From Candidatus Woesearchaeota archaeon (GTDB lineage Archaea; Nanobdellota; Nanobdellia; Woesearchaeales; ARS49): DNA of 64,000 bases. Below the pieces are notes generated by a model that did not search any database, was not told where the DNA came from, and saw only the letters and a list, made by a program, of their open reading frames with translations. The stretch lies in assembly GCA_018302815.1 (NCBI GenBank), contig JAGVZE010000007.1, forward strand, positions 62,001 through 126,000. The letters run 5' to 3'. Shown in pieces: positions 33,833-42,929 of this stretch (positions are counted from its first letter, which is position 1; each line of letters opens with the position of its first letter). The position numbers and the translations under genes were made by a program.

Positions 33833-36790
33833 TTAACGGCTTTTGCAATTGGAAACACCGCCTTTTTTGTGCGGTTGTGAAACTATCTTTGTAACAATAT
33901 GCGGTATTGCCGGTTTTTGCCTGTGAACCCGATAGATGAAGTACAATATTAACGCGAGCGCAGCCATCGCCAGCGAAACAAAAAGAATCAAAAGATCGTT
34001 CTTACCCGCAATTTCTGTATTTGCATTGCTTGGGCGTTGCAGCGCGGGTGAAGGATATGTTATTGGTGCTTGTTTTTGAATTACTTGGAGCGAGGGATAG
34101 GCTATTGCGGTGTTTTGATGCGGTGGTTGTTGAACATTAGTATTGATCGGAGGGGTTTTTTCAATAGGACGTTCGGTGATCGTTGTATTTTTCGGCCTCA
34201 CAACGCTGCTAACTCCACTGCTGCCTCCTCCTCCACTTCCAGTTGCCGCTGAACTTGCAGTCTCTTTTGCGCCTGAATTGGACAGGTTGGAAATGTTGTA
34301 AACCGTCCCGTTGAATGACACAGTTATTCCATTCTTAGTCAAGTTCGCCTGCGCTTCAGTAAACGTCCAAGTGATAACGTTTTCGCATGTCGGTGTTGTT
34401 TGCGCAACGCTTGTAGCATTAGGACACACAGTCACTCCGTTGCTTAGCGTGTTTGGGAGGAGAAGATTTTTCTTTCCGATGTTTGTTGATCCTATGTGGT
34501 TTACTGCGATGCTTGTTGAGGTTTGCGTTATGGTGAAATTGGTCAAGTTAACATCGCCAACTTCGAAGAACGCTTCAAGCTCGATACGCAAGTCACCAGA
34601 TGAATCGAAAAAACTCAAGGTCTGATTAACTAATGCCACCGAATTATTCGAGAGATTGCCATTAACACTCCCAACAATTGTAAAACTAGCGCTAGCTGGA
34701 TCCGTCGGGGTTAGGAGAATTTGACCCGAGGAGTACGAAGTGAAACTTGACACGTTGTAGACAAGAGTTTCGTTAATGAAGCTGATGACTGTACATTGAG
34801 GCTCTGTGCAAATAACAAACAAACCAGTATCGTTGAAATCAACTATCGGTCTTGTAGTTGACACAGTTAAATCACGAAGCGTGATTCGTGCAGACGTGTT
34901 GAGCGCCGAGATGTTCGTGCTATTGAGGAAAGCGTTGTTGAATGAGACGTTAAGGTGAGTTTTGTTCACATCAAGCATCCCATTAATACTGAAGTTTGCC
35001 GGAATGTTAATGCTGCCATCTGAATTGTCAAACGTAGTGTTGGCGAAATTATTGAGCGTATTTGTGCTGGTGATTATCCATTGTACTGGATTGTTAAGGA
35101 ACGTGCCATTGAAAGTTGAATCGCTCGAACTCACAATACTAATCGCATAGCTTGTCGTCCCAAGAGTCGTGATGTTGTTCGAGTAAAAACTATTATTATG
35201 GGCAGAAGTTTCAAGTCTGATGCCGTGATTGTTGTTTGTCCCGTTAGTCTGAACGTAGTTATTGCTGATAGTGTTGTTTGAAACCGTGCTGAAAAGATAG
35301 ATACCGTAATTGTCGGTTGAGCTTCCTTGAGCGTGGATAGTGTTATTTAGGATGGAGTTATCATTTACCGTGCTTGATAGGCTGATACCTTGATTAGTGG
35401 CTGTTCCGTTTGTTCGTATGGTATTTCCCCTAACAACGTTTCCGGATGCAGTGCTGATAAGGTCTATTCCTACATTGCTTGTTCCCGTGCCTTGTGTTTG
35501 AATAGTATTGTCGGTTATGGTGTTGTTATTCGAAGAGCTTTGTACTCTTATGCCTCTGTTACCGCTTGTTCCGTTTGTGTTTATGTTATTTTGATCGATC
35601 GTGTTTTCAGAAGAACCAGCAAGCGCAATTCCATGGTTAAGGGTTGTTACTCCTTGTGTTTGGATGGTGTTGTTAGTGATAGTATTATTGGCCGATAAGC
35701 TCAGTAAACCGATGCCTTGGTTGCCATTAGCTCCGTTTGTGCGTATGTTATTTTGGTTAATTGTGTTCGTAGAAGAAGCGGAAAGAAGGATTCCCGCATT
35801 GCTTGTTCCCGTGCCTTGTGTTTGAATAGTATTGTTGGTTATGGTGTTGTTATTCGATGATACTGATAAACTAATTCCGTGGTTGGTGCTTGTTCCATTG
35901 GTCTGAATAGTGTTGTTTATGATAGTATTATTTGAGGATGTGTCGAGGCGGATGCCGAAGTTGCTGCTTGTTCCGTTGGTTCGGATGGTGTTGTCAGTCA
36001 CTATGTTTCCAGAGGCAGTATCGAGACGGATGCCGATATTGCTGGCTGCTGTTCCTCGTGTTTGGATGGTGTTGTTTAGGACCGTATTGTTATTTGCGGA
36101 TGTAATGAGACGAATGCCGTAGTTGTCACTGGTTCCATTGGTCGAAATGGTGTTTTGAGCGATCTCATTTCCAGAGACGGCACTGAAGAGCATGATGCCA
36201 ACGCTAAATCCTGTGCTTCCTTGCGTTCTGACAGTGTTGTTAGTTACTGTGTTATTATTCGCAGAAGACTCTAAGCGGATTCCGTGATTGTTGCTTGTTC
36301 CATTGGTCTGAACAGTATTGTTAAAAATTGAGCTGTTAGTAGTGCCGCGCAGTAAAATAGCATAGCCATTGGCTCCCAATGCGTTGCTGTCCTGAATGTT
36401 ACAGTTATTCACAGTGACGTTATTCCTGCCCGTAATATTTATTCCCACATTAGGCGTCCCGCTTGTAGAAGTTCCAGAGGTGTCATATGTGACAGTTGAT
36501 CCTGCGCAGTCTAAGTCTACATCATTTGATTCAACACGAATGCAGGTTGTTGTTGAAGAGATATTGTTTGCAAGGGCGTACGCTCCAGAACTTGTTATTT
36601 CGCAGCAGGCAGTGATGCTAGTTGGGCAGGCGGCAAGAATGGTATAAGGAAGTGTGCTGCGGGATGATTGGGACTGCGCTGATTCGGCTGTCTGAAGACC
36701 TGTCGGGCTTTCCAATCGAATGCTAAGAAACAAGAACGTCAAACCCGCAATTCCTAGAATGATAAATAATGGAAACGCCTCTTTTTTCAT
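33833..36790 (-). CDS. large surface protein with right-handed beta-helix repeats, 985 aa
   Basis: A hydrophobic signal or anchor segment occupies about residues 8-27. A beta-helix region follows with about 15 repeats of roughly 34 residues. Each contains N-N-T-[I/V] turns and alternates TNGT- and TQG-type corners before a hydrophobic GI strand, typical of PbH1/NosD folds. Many N-x-S/T sites suggest heavy glycosylation. Near the C-terminus are a Gly/Ser and Pro linker, one transmembrane helix (DLLILFVSLAMAALALILYF) and a basic tail. ATG 36790 is about 29 bp from TTTAAAA. It is an adhesin- or sheath-like protein by inference. Confidence 0.85.
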   Translation of the reverse strand: MKKEAFPLFIILGIAGLTFLFLSIRLESPTGLQTAESAQSQSSRSTLPYTILAACPTSITACCEITSSGAYALANNISSTTTCIRVESNDVDLDCAGSTVTYDTSGTSTSGTPNVGINITGRNNVTVNNCNIQDSNALGANGYAILLRGTTNSSIFNNTVQTNGTSNNHGIRLESSANNNTVTNNTVRTQGSTGFSVGIMLFSAVSGNEIAQNTISTNGTSDNYGIRLITSANNNTVLNNTIQTRGTAASNIGIRLDTASGNIVTDNTIRTNGTSSNFGIRLDTSSNNTIINNTIQTNGTSTNHGISLSVSSNNNTITNNTIQTQGTGTSNAGILLSASSTNTINQNNIRTNGANGNQGIGLLSLSANNTITNNTIQTQGVTTLNHGIALAGSSENTIDQNNINTNGTSGNRGIRVQSSSNNNTITDNTIQTQGTGTSNVGIDLISTASGNVVRGNTIRTNGTATNQGISLSSTVNDNSILNNTIHAQGSSTDNYGIYLFSTVSNNTISNNYVQTNGTNNNHGIRLETSAHNNSFYSNNITTLGTTSYAISIVSSSDSTFNGTFLNNPVQWIITSTNTLNNFANTTFDNSDGSINIPANFSINGMLDVNKTHLNVSFNNAFLNSTNISALNTSARITLRDLTVSTTRPIVDFNDTGLFVICTEPQCTVISFINETLVYNVSSFTSYSSGQILLTPTDPASASFTIVGSVNGNLSNNSVALVNQTLSFFDSSGDLRIELEAFFEVGDVNLTNFTITQTSTSIAVNHIGSTNIGKKNLLLPNTLSNGVTVCPNATSVAQTTPTCENVITWTFTEAQANLTKNGITVSFNGTVYNISNLSNSGAKETASSAATGSGGGGSSGVSSVVRPKNTTITERPIEKTPPINTNVQQPPHQNTAIAYPSLQVIQKQAPITYPSPALQRPSNANTEIAGKNDLLILFVSLAMAALALILYFIYRVHRQKPAIPHIVTKIVSQPHKKGGVSNCKSR

Positions 36791-36850
36791 ATCTTTTCGT
36801 ACATGCACTTATACGTTTTTAAACATTTGTCTTTCACTAGAACCCGCGCT

Positions 36851-37336
36851 TCAAGACATTATTTGGCGCATAGTACGATACCCTTCAAGAAGACCCCTCA
36901 TAGTACGCTCAGGAGTCCTATCGCGCCTAAAGCTCGTATCCATTCGTCCCATAATCATCTGAGGCTGAATAATAGAATGAACGCACGAATACACAGATTC
37001 ATACCTTTCTACTGAAATGACCTCGTCCTCTCTGGGAGCATAGCCCAAAACTTCCTTAGCTATCTCAAAAATCAAGTCCTCAGCCATCAAATGATCATAC
37101 TTCTTGAACTCACGATCCCACACATCCTGCAACACGCGAGGAATCTCAGGACAAGACTCCTCAATGAACGTTCCAGTAATCGTCCAATAACTGCCAACAA
37201 CCGCAAGCGCCCTTAGGCCCTTACCTTCAAGCGCTCTTGCCGCAATAAGACGATCCTGATCAGGATGAGCAAACTGAAGAGGGCTCTCTTTCGTGTCTAA
37301 AAGAATACCTTCCAATGACTTGATTATTTCATTCAC
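36851..37336 (-). CDS. hypothetical protein, 161 aa
   Basis: Not recognised. It is a soluble, mostly helical protein with a basic C-terminus rich in Arg and Met. The ATG at 37336 lies exactly 54 bp from the parvulin ATG on the other strand. A TTTATATT box midway (37360-37367) probably drives both genes. No signal peptide or membrane segment. The shared promoter suggests coregulation with the peptidyl-prolyl isomerase. Confidence 0.65.
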   Translation of the reverse strand: MNEIIKSLEGILLDTKESPLQFAHPDQDRLIAARALEGKGLRALAVVGSYWTITGTFIEESCPEIPRVLQDVWDREFKKYDHLMAEDLIFEIAKEVLGYAPREDEVISVERYESVYSCVHSIIQPQMIMGRMDTSFRRDRTPERTMRGLLEGYRTMRQIMS

Positions 37337-37359
37337 AAATCAAGCAATCATTCAAAAGA

Positions 37360-37367
37360 AATATAAA
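37360..37367. promoter_or_regulatory. shared bidirectional TATA box
   Basis: AATATAAA on the + strand (TTTATATT on the minus strand) is centred near 37364, 28 bp from ATG 37336 (minus) and 26 bp from ATG 37390 (plus). It fits both leaderless genes. Confidence 0.6.
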
Positions 37368-37389
37368 GCTTATGACAAAATCCACGCGC

Positions 37390-37671
37390 ATGACGACCAA
37401 AGTACACGCGGCTCATATATTGGTTAAAACAGAACAAGAAGCACTAGGCATACTTTTCGATGTCAAACACGGAAAAGACTTCGGCGTTGTTGCGAAAGAA
37501 AAAAGCATGTGCCCATCCGCCAAATCAGGAGGAGACCTTGGCTGGTTTAGCAGAGGACAAATGGTCAAAGAATTCGAAACCGCAGCATTCGCGCTAAAAA
37601 CGGGCGAATTATCAAAGCCAGTAAAGACACAGTTCGGATGGCACGTGATAAAAGTCATAGAAGCGAAGTGA
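37390..37671 (+). CDS. parvulin-type peptidyl-prolyl isomerase, 93 aa
   Basis: The whole protein is one rotamase domain: [50 protein letters not shown]. It has the same length as PpiC-type single-domain parvulins. It catalyses cis-trans isomerisation of X-Pro bonds in folding proteins in the cytoplasm (no signal peptide). ATG 37390 is chosen over 37372 because the TATA box at 37360-37367 is then at the leaderless distance, and the 93-aa length matches the family. Confidence 0.93.
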   Translation: MTTKVHAAHILVKTEQEALGILFDVKHGKDFGVVAKEKSMCPSAKSGGDLGWFSRGQMVKEFETAAFALKTGELSKPVKTQFGWHVIKVIEAK

Positions 37672-37678
37672 GTTTTTT

Positions 37679-38416
37679 ATGAATCAACACCCCTCATTAG
37701 ACGAACCTGAGAGAACACTATTTGAGGGCTTAACAACCCGCGCAAACGCCTTCATCGAAGGAATACTCACCAATGAAATAGACTTCGCATTCCTTGACTA
37801 CGCCCGCAACTGCAATGCAACTCCCCTTATTGCTGAATTTCGCTACGTCACGCGCGCCAAAAAACACGATGCGTACTTCTGCGAAGGACACCACCACGGG
37901 CGAAACTGGAGCCCTCACGCGAAAACACGCATCAACCATCTCACAAAAACAATCGAGCAGACACTCATCGAACAAGGACACACCCTCCTTGAAGGCAGCT
38001 ACTACCTTGACGATGAAACAGGCCTTGCCAGCAACATAACCTTTTGCACATCTGAAAACTACACCTGCAACCAACCCGAACGGACAAAAACCTGCTTCGA
38101 ACACTGGATGAACCGCGTCAAACATTCACCAACAGGAAACCTGCGCATAAGCTTAGAACTCCTTAACTACGTAGACCCTCCCGGAACCGACCGCGGCGAC
38201 GCCAAACCATTCCAAGGACTCTACAGCATCAGGTACGAAAACCCCGCGCAGCAAACCCTGAAATTCTTTAGCACAACTCTTCCAACCGCCATCTGGCTCC
38301 TCAACAAATCTGTGCGGCTGCCACTCAATTCCTATGACGAAGCGGAGCTGCGCTGCGAGATTTTAAGACTCGTGCAACCGCTTGTAACAGACGGCCACAG
38401 TCTAATTGAAGATTAA
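37679..38416 (+). CDS. hypothetical protein, 245 aa
   Basis: Not recognised. It starts 7 nt after the parvulin stop and is probably cotranscribed with it. The product is soluble. It contains His/Cys-rich stretches (YFCEGHHHGRNW near residue 67, FCTSENYTCNQ near 125) that could bind metal. The C-terminal 60 residues look helical. No domain family was recognised. Confidence 0.6.
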   Translation: MNQHPSLDEPERTLFEGLTTRANAFIEGILTNEIDFAFLDYARNCNATPLIAEFRYVTRAKKHDAYFCEGHHHGRNWSPHAKTRINHLTKTIEQTLIEQGHTLLEGSYYLDDETGLASNITFCTSENYTCNQPERTKTCFEHWMNRVKHSPTGNLRISLELLNYVDPPGTDRGDAKPFQGLYSIRYENPAQQTLKFFSTTLPTAIWLLNKSVRLPLNSYDEAELRCEILRLVQPLVTDGHSLIED

Positions 38417-38493
38417 AACTCGCCCAAACTCTTCTGTTTCTTCAATCTATCAAAATCACAGCAGGAGTTGATACTTAGCACATAAAGCAATCA

Positions 38494-38775
38494 TTATCGT
38501 TTTGCTTGCTGTAAAAGCTCCATAACTCGCAGAATCGCTTGCCGCACGGCATGCTCTGCACCCAAAGGTGCGGAAATCGCATTCACATTAGCCAACTCGG
38601 CATAAGCATCAGTCCACTGCTCAGCCACCATGTCTTTCAAAACCTTTTTCAAGCCATTCGAAAGCCCTGATTGCAAATCATAGTCGCCCTTAGCTTCATC
38701 ATGCGCCCAATTTTCTCCATTAATTTCGTTAAGGCACCATTCCACAAGCGTCTTCGCATCTTCTCTTGAACCCAT
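38494..38775 (-). CDS. hypothetical small protein, 93 aa
   Basis: Not recognised. It is an acidic, alpha-helical, soluble protein. GAGGTGA lies about 5 nt before ATG 38775. TATATA-like TTTATATAC (about 38816-38825) places the start of transcription some 20 nt upstream, so the mRNA has a short leader with a ribosome site. It stands alone between a + strand gene and rnhB. Confidence 0.6.
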   Translation of the reverse strand: MGSREDAKTLVEWCLNEINGENWAHDEAKGDYDLQSGLSNGLKKVLKDMVAEQWTDAYAELANVNAISAPLGAEHAVRQAILRVMELLQQAKR

Positions 38776-38872
38776 TCAATTCACCTCTTTCATGCACATC
38801 TCAGTCATTGCTTGAGTATATAAAAATTATGGTTATCAAAAATAAAGATAAACAAAGATGGCTTCTTGTTTA

Positions 38873-39526
38873 TCAAAATTCACCCAAACTCTTCTGCTTT
38901 TTCTTGCCTGAAATCACTTGATAAGGCGTCCAAGACTTCCTGAATATTTCAGCGTGCTTGCTCCAATTCTTTTTCAGAAACTCAATAGTTCGCGGGTCAG
39001 CCATATAGCCAGAACCAAAATCCTCACCAACATGCTGTTTAATCTTCTCAATCTCTGCATCCCTTGTGACTTTCGCAATAATACTTGCCGCGCCAACGAT
39101 AAGATATTTGAAATCAGCCTTATGCTCGCACTTGAGCTCGACCTTCTTGTGAAGCAAACGCTCCTGAATATACTCGCTGTACGCCTTTATGTTAGGACTT
39201 GGACAATCTATGATTGCTTTTTGCGGACTCATCATGTTCACCAATTCAACAGCCTTGTCAGCCTCAAGCCAGTTAAGATTCTTTCCAGCCGCGTCAAGAA
39301 CATACTCATCAATTTGAGAAGGAGGAACTAGGATTATCTGAAACGTCACATACTTCGGAAGTTCCTTGAAAATACGCTCCCTTGCCTGAGGAGAAAGAAG
39401 CTTGCTGTCTTTTACGCCAAGCGCTCTTAACTCTTCCTCTTTTTCAGAATCAATCATCGCAGCGCACAGAACCATTGGACCTACAATACAGCCACGTCCC
39501 GCTTCATCAATACCGCATAGCTCCAT
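38873..39526 (-). CDS. rnhB: ribonuclease HII with C-terminal PIP box
   Basis: GIDEAGRGCIVGPMV contains the first catalytic Asp and Glu; VKDSKLL and the later AASIIAKVTRD supply further active-site residues. The length of 217 aa is normal. The enzyme removes ribonucleotides and RNA primers from DNA. The C-terminal QKSLGEF is a PIP box for PCNA binding. ATG 39526 is chosen over TTG 39541 because TTTTTTATA (about 39549-39557) is about 27 bp upstream. Confidence 0.96.
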   Translation of the reverse strand: MELCGIDEAGRGCIVGPMVLCAAMIDSEKEEELRALGVKDSKLLSPQARERIFKELPKYVTFQIILVPPSQIDEYVLDAAGKNLNWLEADKAVELVNMMSPQKAIIDCPSPNIKAYSEYIQERLLHKKVELKCEHKADFKYLIVGAASIIAKVTRDAEIEKIKQHVGEDFGSGYMADPRTIEFLKKNWSKHAEIFRKSWTPYQVISGKKKQKSLGEF

Positions 39527-39602
39527 AAGATGAACCAACAACCTCCTCTATAAAAAATGTACTCCAGAAATCTTTAAATACCCCGCCACTTCAGCAAAGG
39601 AC

Positions 39603-39956
39603 ATGTCCGGCGGAACACCAAAAACAAAACCAGAACACATCCAGTTCGTAGGCGTATCAGAGCTCTCACCAGAAGACCAAGAATCCGTCTCGAAAATAAC
39701 AACAGAGCACTACGACAAGATAAAACGATCAGTGCACAATCTAACCAACCTCACAGTACACGTCAAAACATACCAACAAGACGGCAATCGAAAGAAATAC
39801 TCAATGCATGTACGCGTAGACACGCCAACAAAGCAGCAATTCGTGTCGACAAACTCAGATGACTGGGAACTGCCAAAAGCGCTGCACAAAGCATTCGAAG
39901 ACATCATGAACCAGATACATCATAAGCTACACACCGATGTCTCTCGACCGAGCTAA
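39603..39956 (+). CDS. HPF/S30EA-like ribosome hibernation factor candidate, 117 aa
   Basis: The pattern KIKRSVHNLTNLTVHVKTY ... YSMHVRVDTPT ... WELPKALHKAFEDIMNQIHH resembles the beta-alpha-beta3-alpha layout of hibernation-promoting factors. There is no long C-terminal dimerisation domain. If correct it would bind idle ribosomes. ATG 39603 is about 27 bp from TTTAAAT (39573-39579). The call is from the pattern only; a dsRBD-like protein is an alternative. Confidence 0.5.
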   Translation: MSGGTPKTKPEHIQFVGVSELSPEDQESVSKITTEHYDKIKRSVHNLTNLTVHVKTYQQDGNRKKYSMHVRVDTPTKQQFVSTNSDDWELPKALHKAFEDIMNQIHHKLHTDVSRPS

Positions 39957-39968
39957 TCTCTATATTAC

Positions 39969-41258
39969 TTACTCGTTTTGAAGAACACGAATCCTTTCTC
40001 TAAGAGAATCACGCATATTCGTGTACGCGCGTTCATTCAAACGACCCGCGCTGTGCTGCGATTCTGTGTATTCCAACCGCCTATTCAAATCAGCAAGCTC
40101 ACGCTGAACTCTAGGAGAATACGTACGCTGCAAAGCAGGCTCTTCATGCCGTTCAACAACAGGAGTTGGCACAGGATCAACCGCAGGAGGAACTTGAACT
40201 GCTGGAACTTGCTGAGTGAAAACAACGACATCACCAAGTCCATCATACGATTGGACACGCTCGAGCAACGAATTGAGGCGCGTTTCAATTTGAACATTAA
40301 ACTCCTCACTTTCACCATACTCATCCGCGATCGTCTGAACCTCTCGAGCGATATCAGCGCGTAACTGTCGATATGCCTGAACATCATTTTGACCATACAG
40401 TTCAAGCTGCGTTTCTTGAGGCAGTTGACCTGCCGCCGTTCTATTGGCAGTCGCTCTCTCTTCAAGCCGTGATTCTAAATCAGTTTTAACACGCATCAAA
40501 TGGCCAACGCTTTCCCTGCACAATCTTTGAATGCTATCAACCGACGCATACGCTTCCTCAACTTGTTGCTCGCGCTCGCCAACTCGTTGTACGCGCTCGT
40601 TGAAATCGGCAGGGAGAACTTCTCTTTCAATAGGCACAAGCTCAAGCGCACCCAAACCAGAATACGCTTCGATGAGTGATTGGAATTTCGCTTTTATCTC
40701 CTCAATAAGATTGTGCGCATAAACAGGATCATCCATTGCCTGCGGTAAAACTGTTCTCAACTCGTGAAACATATCATCACGCAATCGGAAATACTCTTTT
40801 GGGTCATTAAGCTCAACTGCCGTCTTCTTATCCTCTGCACTTAACCACTCGAGATTCTTCCTGTTATAGGATACCATATTATCGAGATGCGTTTCAAGCA
40901 CGCGATATGTCCTGAAACAATCCAGAAAAACCTGCTCGTGCCCCTGCCATGTCTCTTGCTCGACCTCTCTTGCCAAATCAGTTATCACTGCAGGAGGGAA
41001 TTCATCCTCAAGAGGGGCAGATACGGTAGGCGCTATTGAAGGGACACTCACACTAACTGGCGCAGGAGCAGCAGCTACAGGAGTTGATGCGCTCAGAAGT
41101 TCATCGTCATCCTTTTTGTAATCAGTAACATCTCCGAACGCCAACCCGCCCATTGTAAGCAATAGAGCGCTGTATCTCATCCTCCGGGATTTCCTTTTCC
41201 TGGCACGTTCGGACACCACAGCAGTGTATTCAGGAGGTATAAGGTTGATCTCAATCAT
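39969..41258 (-). CDS. membrane-anchored coiled-coil protein, 429 aa
   Basis: Not recognised as a whole. The N-terminus MIEINLIPPEY followed by a basic stretch and one hydrophobic segment (MRYSALLLTMGGLAFG) recalls PilN-type pilus proteins. An Ala/Pro/Val linker (about 55-85) leads to long helical, coiled-coil-prone segments, with a second Pro/Val linker near residue 340. ATG 41258 is about 28 bp from CTTTAAAAAG. An inner-membrane protein with a large helical domain is likely. The PilN resemblance is limited to a few residues. Confidence 0.5.
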   Translation of the reverse strand: MIEINLIPPEYTAVVSERARKRKSRRMRYSALLLTMGGLAFGDVTDYKKDDDELLSASTPVAAAPAPVSVSVPSIAPTVSAPLEDEFPPAVITDLAREVEQETWQGHEQVFLDCFRTYRVLETHLDNMVSYNRKNLEWLSAEDKKTAVELNDPKEYFRLRDDMFHELRTVLPQAMDDPVYAHNLIEEIKAKFQSLIEAYSGLGALELVPIEREVLPADFNERVQRVGEREQQVEEAYASVDSIQRLCRESVGHLMRVKTDLESRLEERATANRTAAGQLPQETQLELYGQNDVQAYRQLRADIAREVQTIADEYGESEEFNVQIETRLNSLLERVQSYDGLGDVVVFTQQVPAVQVPPAVDPVPTPVVERHEEPALQRTYSPRVQRELADLNRRLEYTESQHSAGRLNERAYTNMRDSLRERIRVLQNE

Positions 41259-41307
41259 ATACTCAACGCCCAAGAAGCCCCTTTTTAAAGGTTTCGACGG
41301 AAAAGAC

Positions 41308-41850
41308 CTATCGGGCGCTGAACGCTTTCACAACGCCCCACAAGCCTTCTTTCTTTTTTGAGAGCGCGAATGAATCCACATCGAAACACACCCCGTCAAG
41401 CTCGCTTGTTTTTGGCGTTTCGCACTTTCCGTGGCCGATTGTCATATGCGGATTGTAAAACTGAGCAACATAACCCGAGCCATAGACTCGAGCGACGTCT
41501 TGTCTTTTTTCATCAGCGCCTTCATACTTTTTCATAACAGACCAGTCGATGAAATATTTCAAATTTTCAATTGCCAAATAGTGCAAATCAACCAGTCCCT
41601 GTTCTTTGTTCAGACGAACAACAAGAGAGTCCTCATCAAACTTATCAAAGGCTTTGAGCCGAGCGGTGAACGCTTCGAACCTTATCGATTCAAGAACGCG
41701 TACGATAACGTCCTCGTTTTCTTCCTTTGCCCGAAGTGCGTACAGAGTCACGTGCGGAGCGTTAGATTCAATCAAACCAAGCTCTGCGCGCAAATCAACA
41801 ATTCTACTAGAAACATCTATCGGCGGAATAAGGTGGACGAGGTATTTCAT
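41308..41850 (-). CDS. 2H phosphoesterase (2'-5' RNA ligase-like), 180 aa
   Basis: Two HxT motifs, HVTLY (about residue 33) and HMTIGHG (about 135), define the 2H phosphoesterase family, which includes 2'-5' RNA ligases and cyclic phosphodiesterases. The length is typical. It could act on 2',3'-cyclic phosphate RNA ends, such as those left by tRNA splicing; that link is inferred. TATAAAAA (about 41871-41878) is about 25 bp before ATG 41850. Its neighbour on the other strand is a LAGLIDADG gene by an intron-bearing tRNA. Confidence 0.85.
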   Translation of the reverse strand: MKYLVHLIPPIDVSSRIVDLRAELGLIESNAPHVTLYALRAKEENEDVIVRVLESIRFEAFTARLKAFDKFDEDSLVVRLNKEQGLVDLHYLAIENLKYFIDWSVMKKYEGADEKRQDVARVYGSGYVAQFYNPHMTIGHGKCETPKTSELDGVCFDVDSFALSKKKEGLWGVVKAFSAR

Positions 41851-41942
41851 ACCTTTTCGCTTTAGAAACCCTTATAAAAACCCTTCGCCACTGGACAGAT
41901 TCGGACGTGAGGCATTTAAACCGATTTATTTCTTAATTAGTT

Positions 41943-42755
41943 ATGTCTTCTTTTCAGCCAATTCCTATCAGCAAACGAGCGCGATTGAAACAATTGCGTT
42001 TTCCTACCGAACCATCGGAAGATCTCGCTTATTTCTGCGGGTTGATGGCGGGAGATGGTCATATCGCGATGAGAGAAAGCAAAGCGGATTATTACTTGAC
42101 AATCGAAGGCAATCCTGCTGATGAACGAGAGCTCTATTCTCAAATTGTTTGTCCTCTTGTGAAGCGTCTTTTCAATATCGACATTCAACCTCAAATGTTC
42201 CAGCACACATATGGGATAAGAATACGATCAAAGGCATTGATGGAATATTTAACTACGCAGCTTAAACTGCCAAAGAATCGAAAATACTCGCAGCTCACAA
42301 TTCCGCATTGGATAAACTATGATAACCGCTTTCTTATCAACTATGTTCGCGGACTTGCAGATACAGACTTCTGTTTATGCTTCAAAAAACGACATAAATC
42401 AGTCCCTTATTATCCGGTTATAATCGGAGTGTCTGAAAGCAAATCGTATTTAGAAGAAATCGCGAAAACTCTTGAGACTTTTGGTTTCACTGTTTCACGG
42501 CATTACGACTATCGCTATCCTGATTCGAGATTAAAAGCGGGATATTACATTCATCATAGAATTTATCTTTACGGCTACGCTCAACTCAAAAAGTGGATGG
42601 GTACAATAGGGTTTCAAAGCCCTAAACACCTTAACAAGTATGAACATTGGCGAGATGTAACACTCACGACCCTGCCTGCTTTAAAGCCAAATGCTAAAAG
42701 AAAAGAGGCCCGGGGAGTTCCGACCCGGCCTCAAAATAGCGGGGGGTGGATTTGA
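41943..42755 (+). CDS. free-standing LAGLIDADG endonuclease-like protein, 270 aa
   Basis: The first motif is CGLMAGDGH (about 32-40, D38). The second is VRGLADTDFC, where the usual Gly after the last Asp is Phe. The acidic residues of both motifs are kept, so catalysis is possible. The last 19 bases, including the TGA stop, overlap the 3' end of the initiator tRNA gene on the other strand. The C-terminal tail is thus encoded by a hairpin-forming spacer and the tRNA. TTTAAA (41913-41918) is about 27 bp before ATG 41943. Confidence 0.85.
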   Translation: MSSFQPIPISKRARLKQLRFPTEPSEDLAYFCGLMAGDGHIAMRESKADYYLTIEGNPADERELYSQIVCPLVKRLFNIDIQPQMFQHTYGIRIRSKALMEYLTTQLKLPKNRKYSQLTIPHWINYDNRFLINYVRGLADTDFCLCFKKRHKSVPYYPVIIGVSESKSYLEEIAKTLETFGFTVSRHYDYRYPDSRLKAGYYIHHRIYLYGYAQLKKWMGTIGFQSPKHLNKYEHWRDVTLTTLPALKPNAKRKEARGVPTRPQNSGGWI

Positions 42756-42844
42756 ATTCGGCGCCAAAGAGGGTTGTCCTCCTTGAACTCCACCGAGCTA
42801 TGGGTTATGAGCCCATCGGGAACTCCAGACTTCCCTACCCCGCT
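42737..42844 (-). tRNA. initiator tRNA-Met (CAT) with 33-nt intron in the T arm
   Basis: On the minus strand the acceptor AGCGGGG pairs with CCCCGCT, followed by A73. The D arm is GGGA/TCCC. The anticodon arm ATGGG-CTCATAA-CCCAT has the three G-C pairs of initiator tRNAs. The T stem GGTGG is followed by 33 extra bases before TTCAAAT-CCACC. Removing them leaves a normal 75-nt tRNA, so an intron at position 53/54 is inferred. The intron can form AAGGAG/CTCTTT. No encoded CCA. The TTTATAAA box near 42873 is the promoter. Confidence 0.85.
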
Positions 42845-42929
42845 GTAGTTTAAAGGCGCTTTTTGATGATTTATAAATGTTTGCCCGCGAAACATTTAAA
42901 TAACATCCGCCGAGGGATTTCTCTATCAT

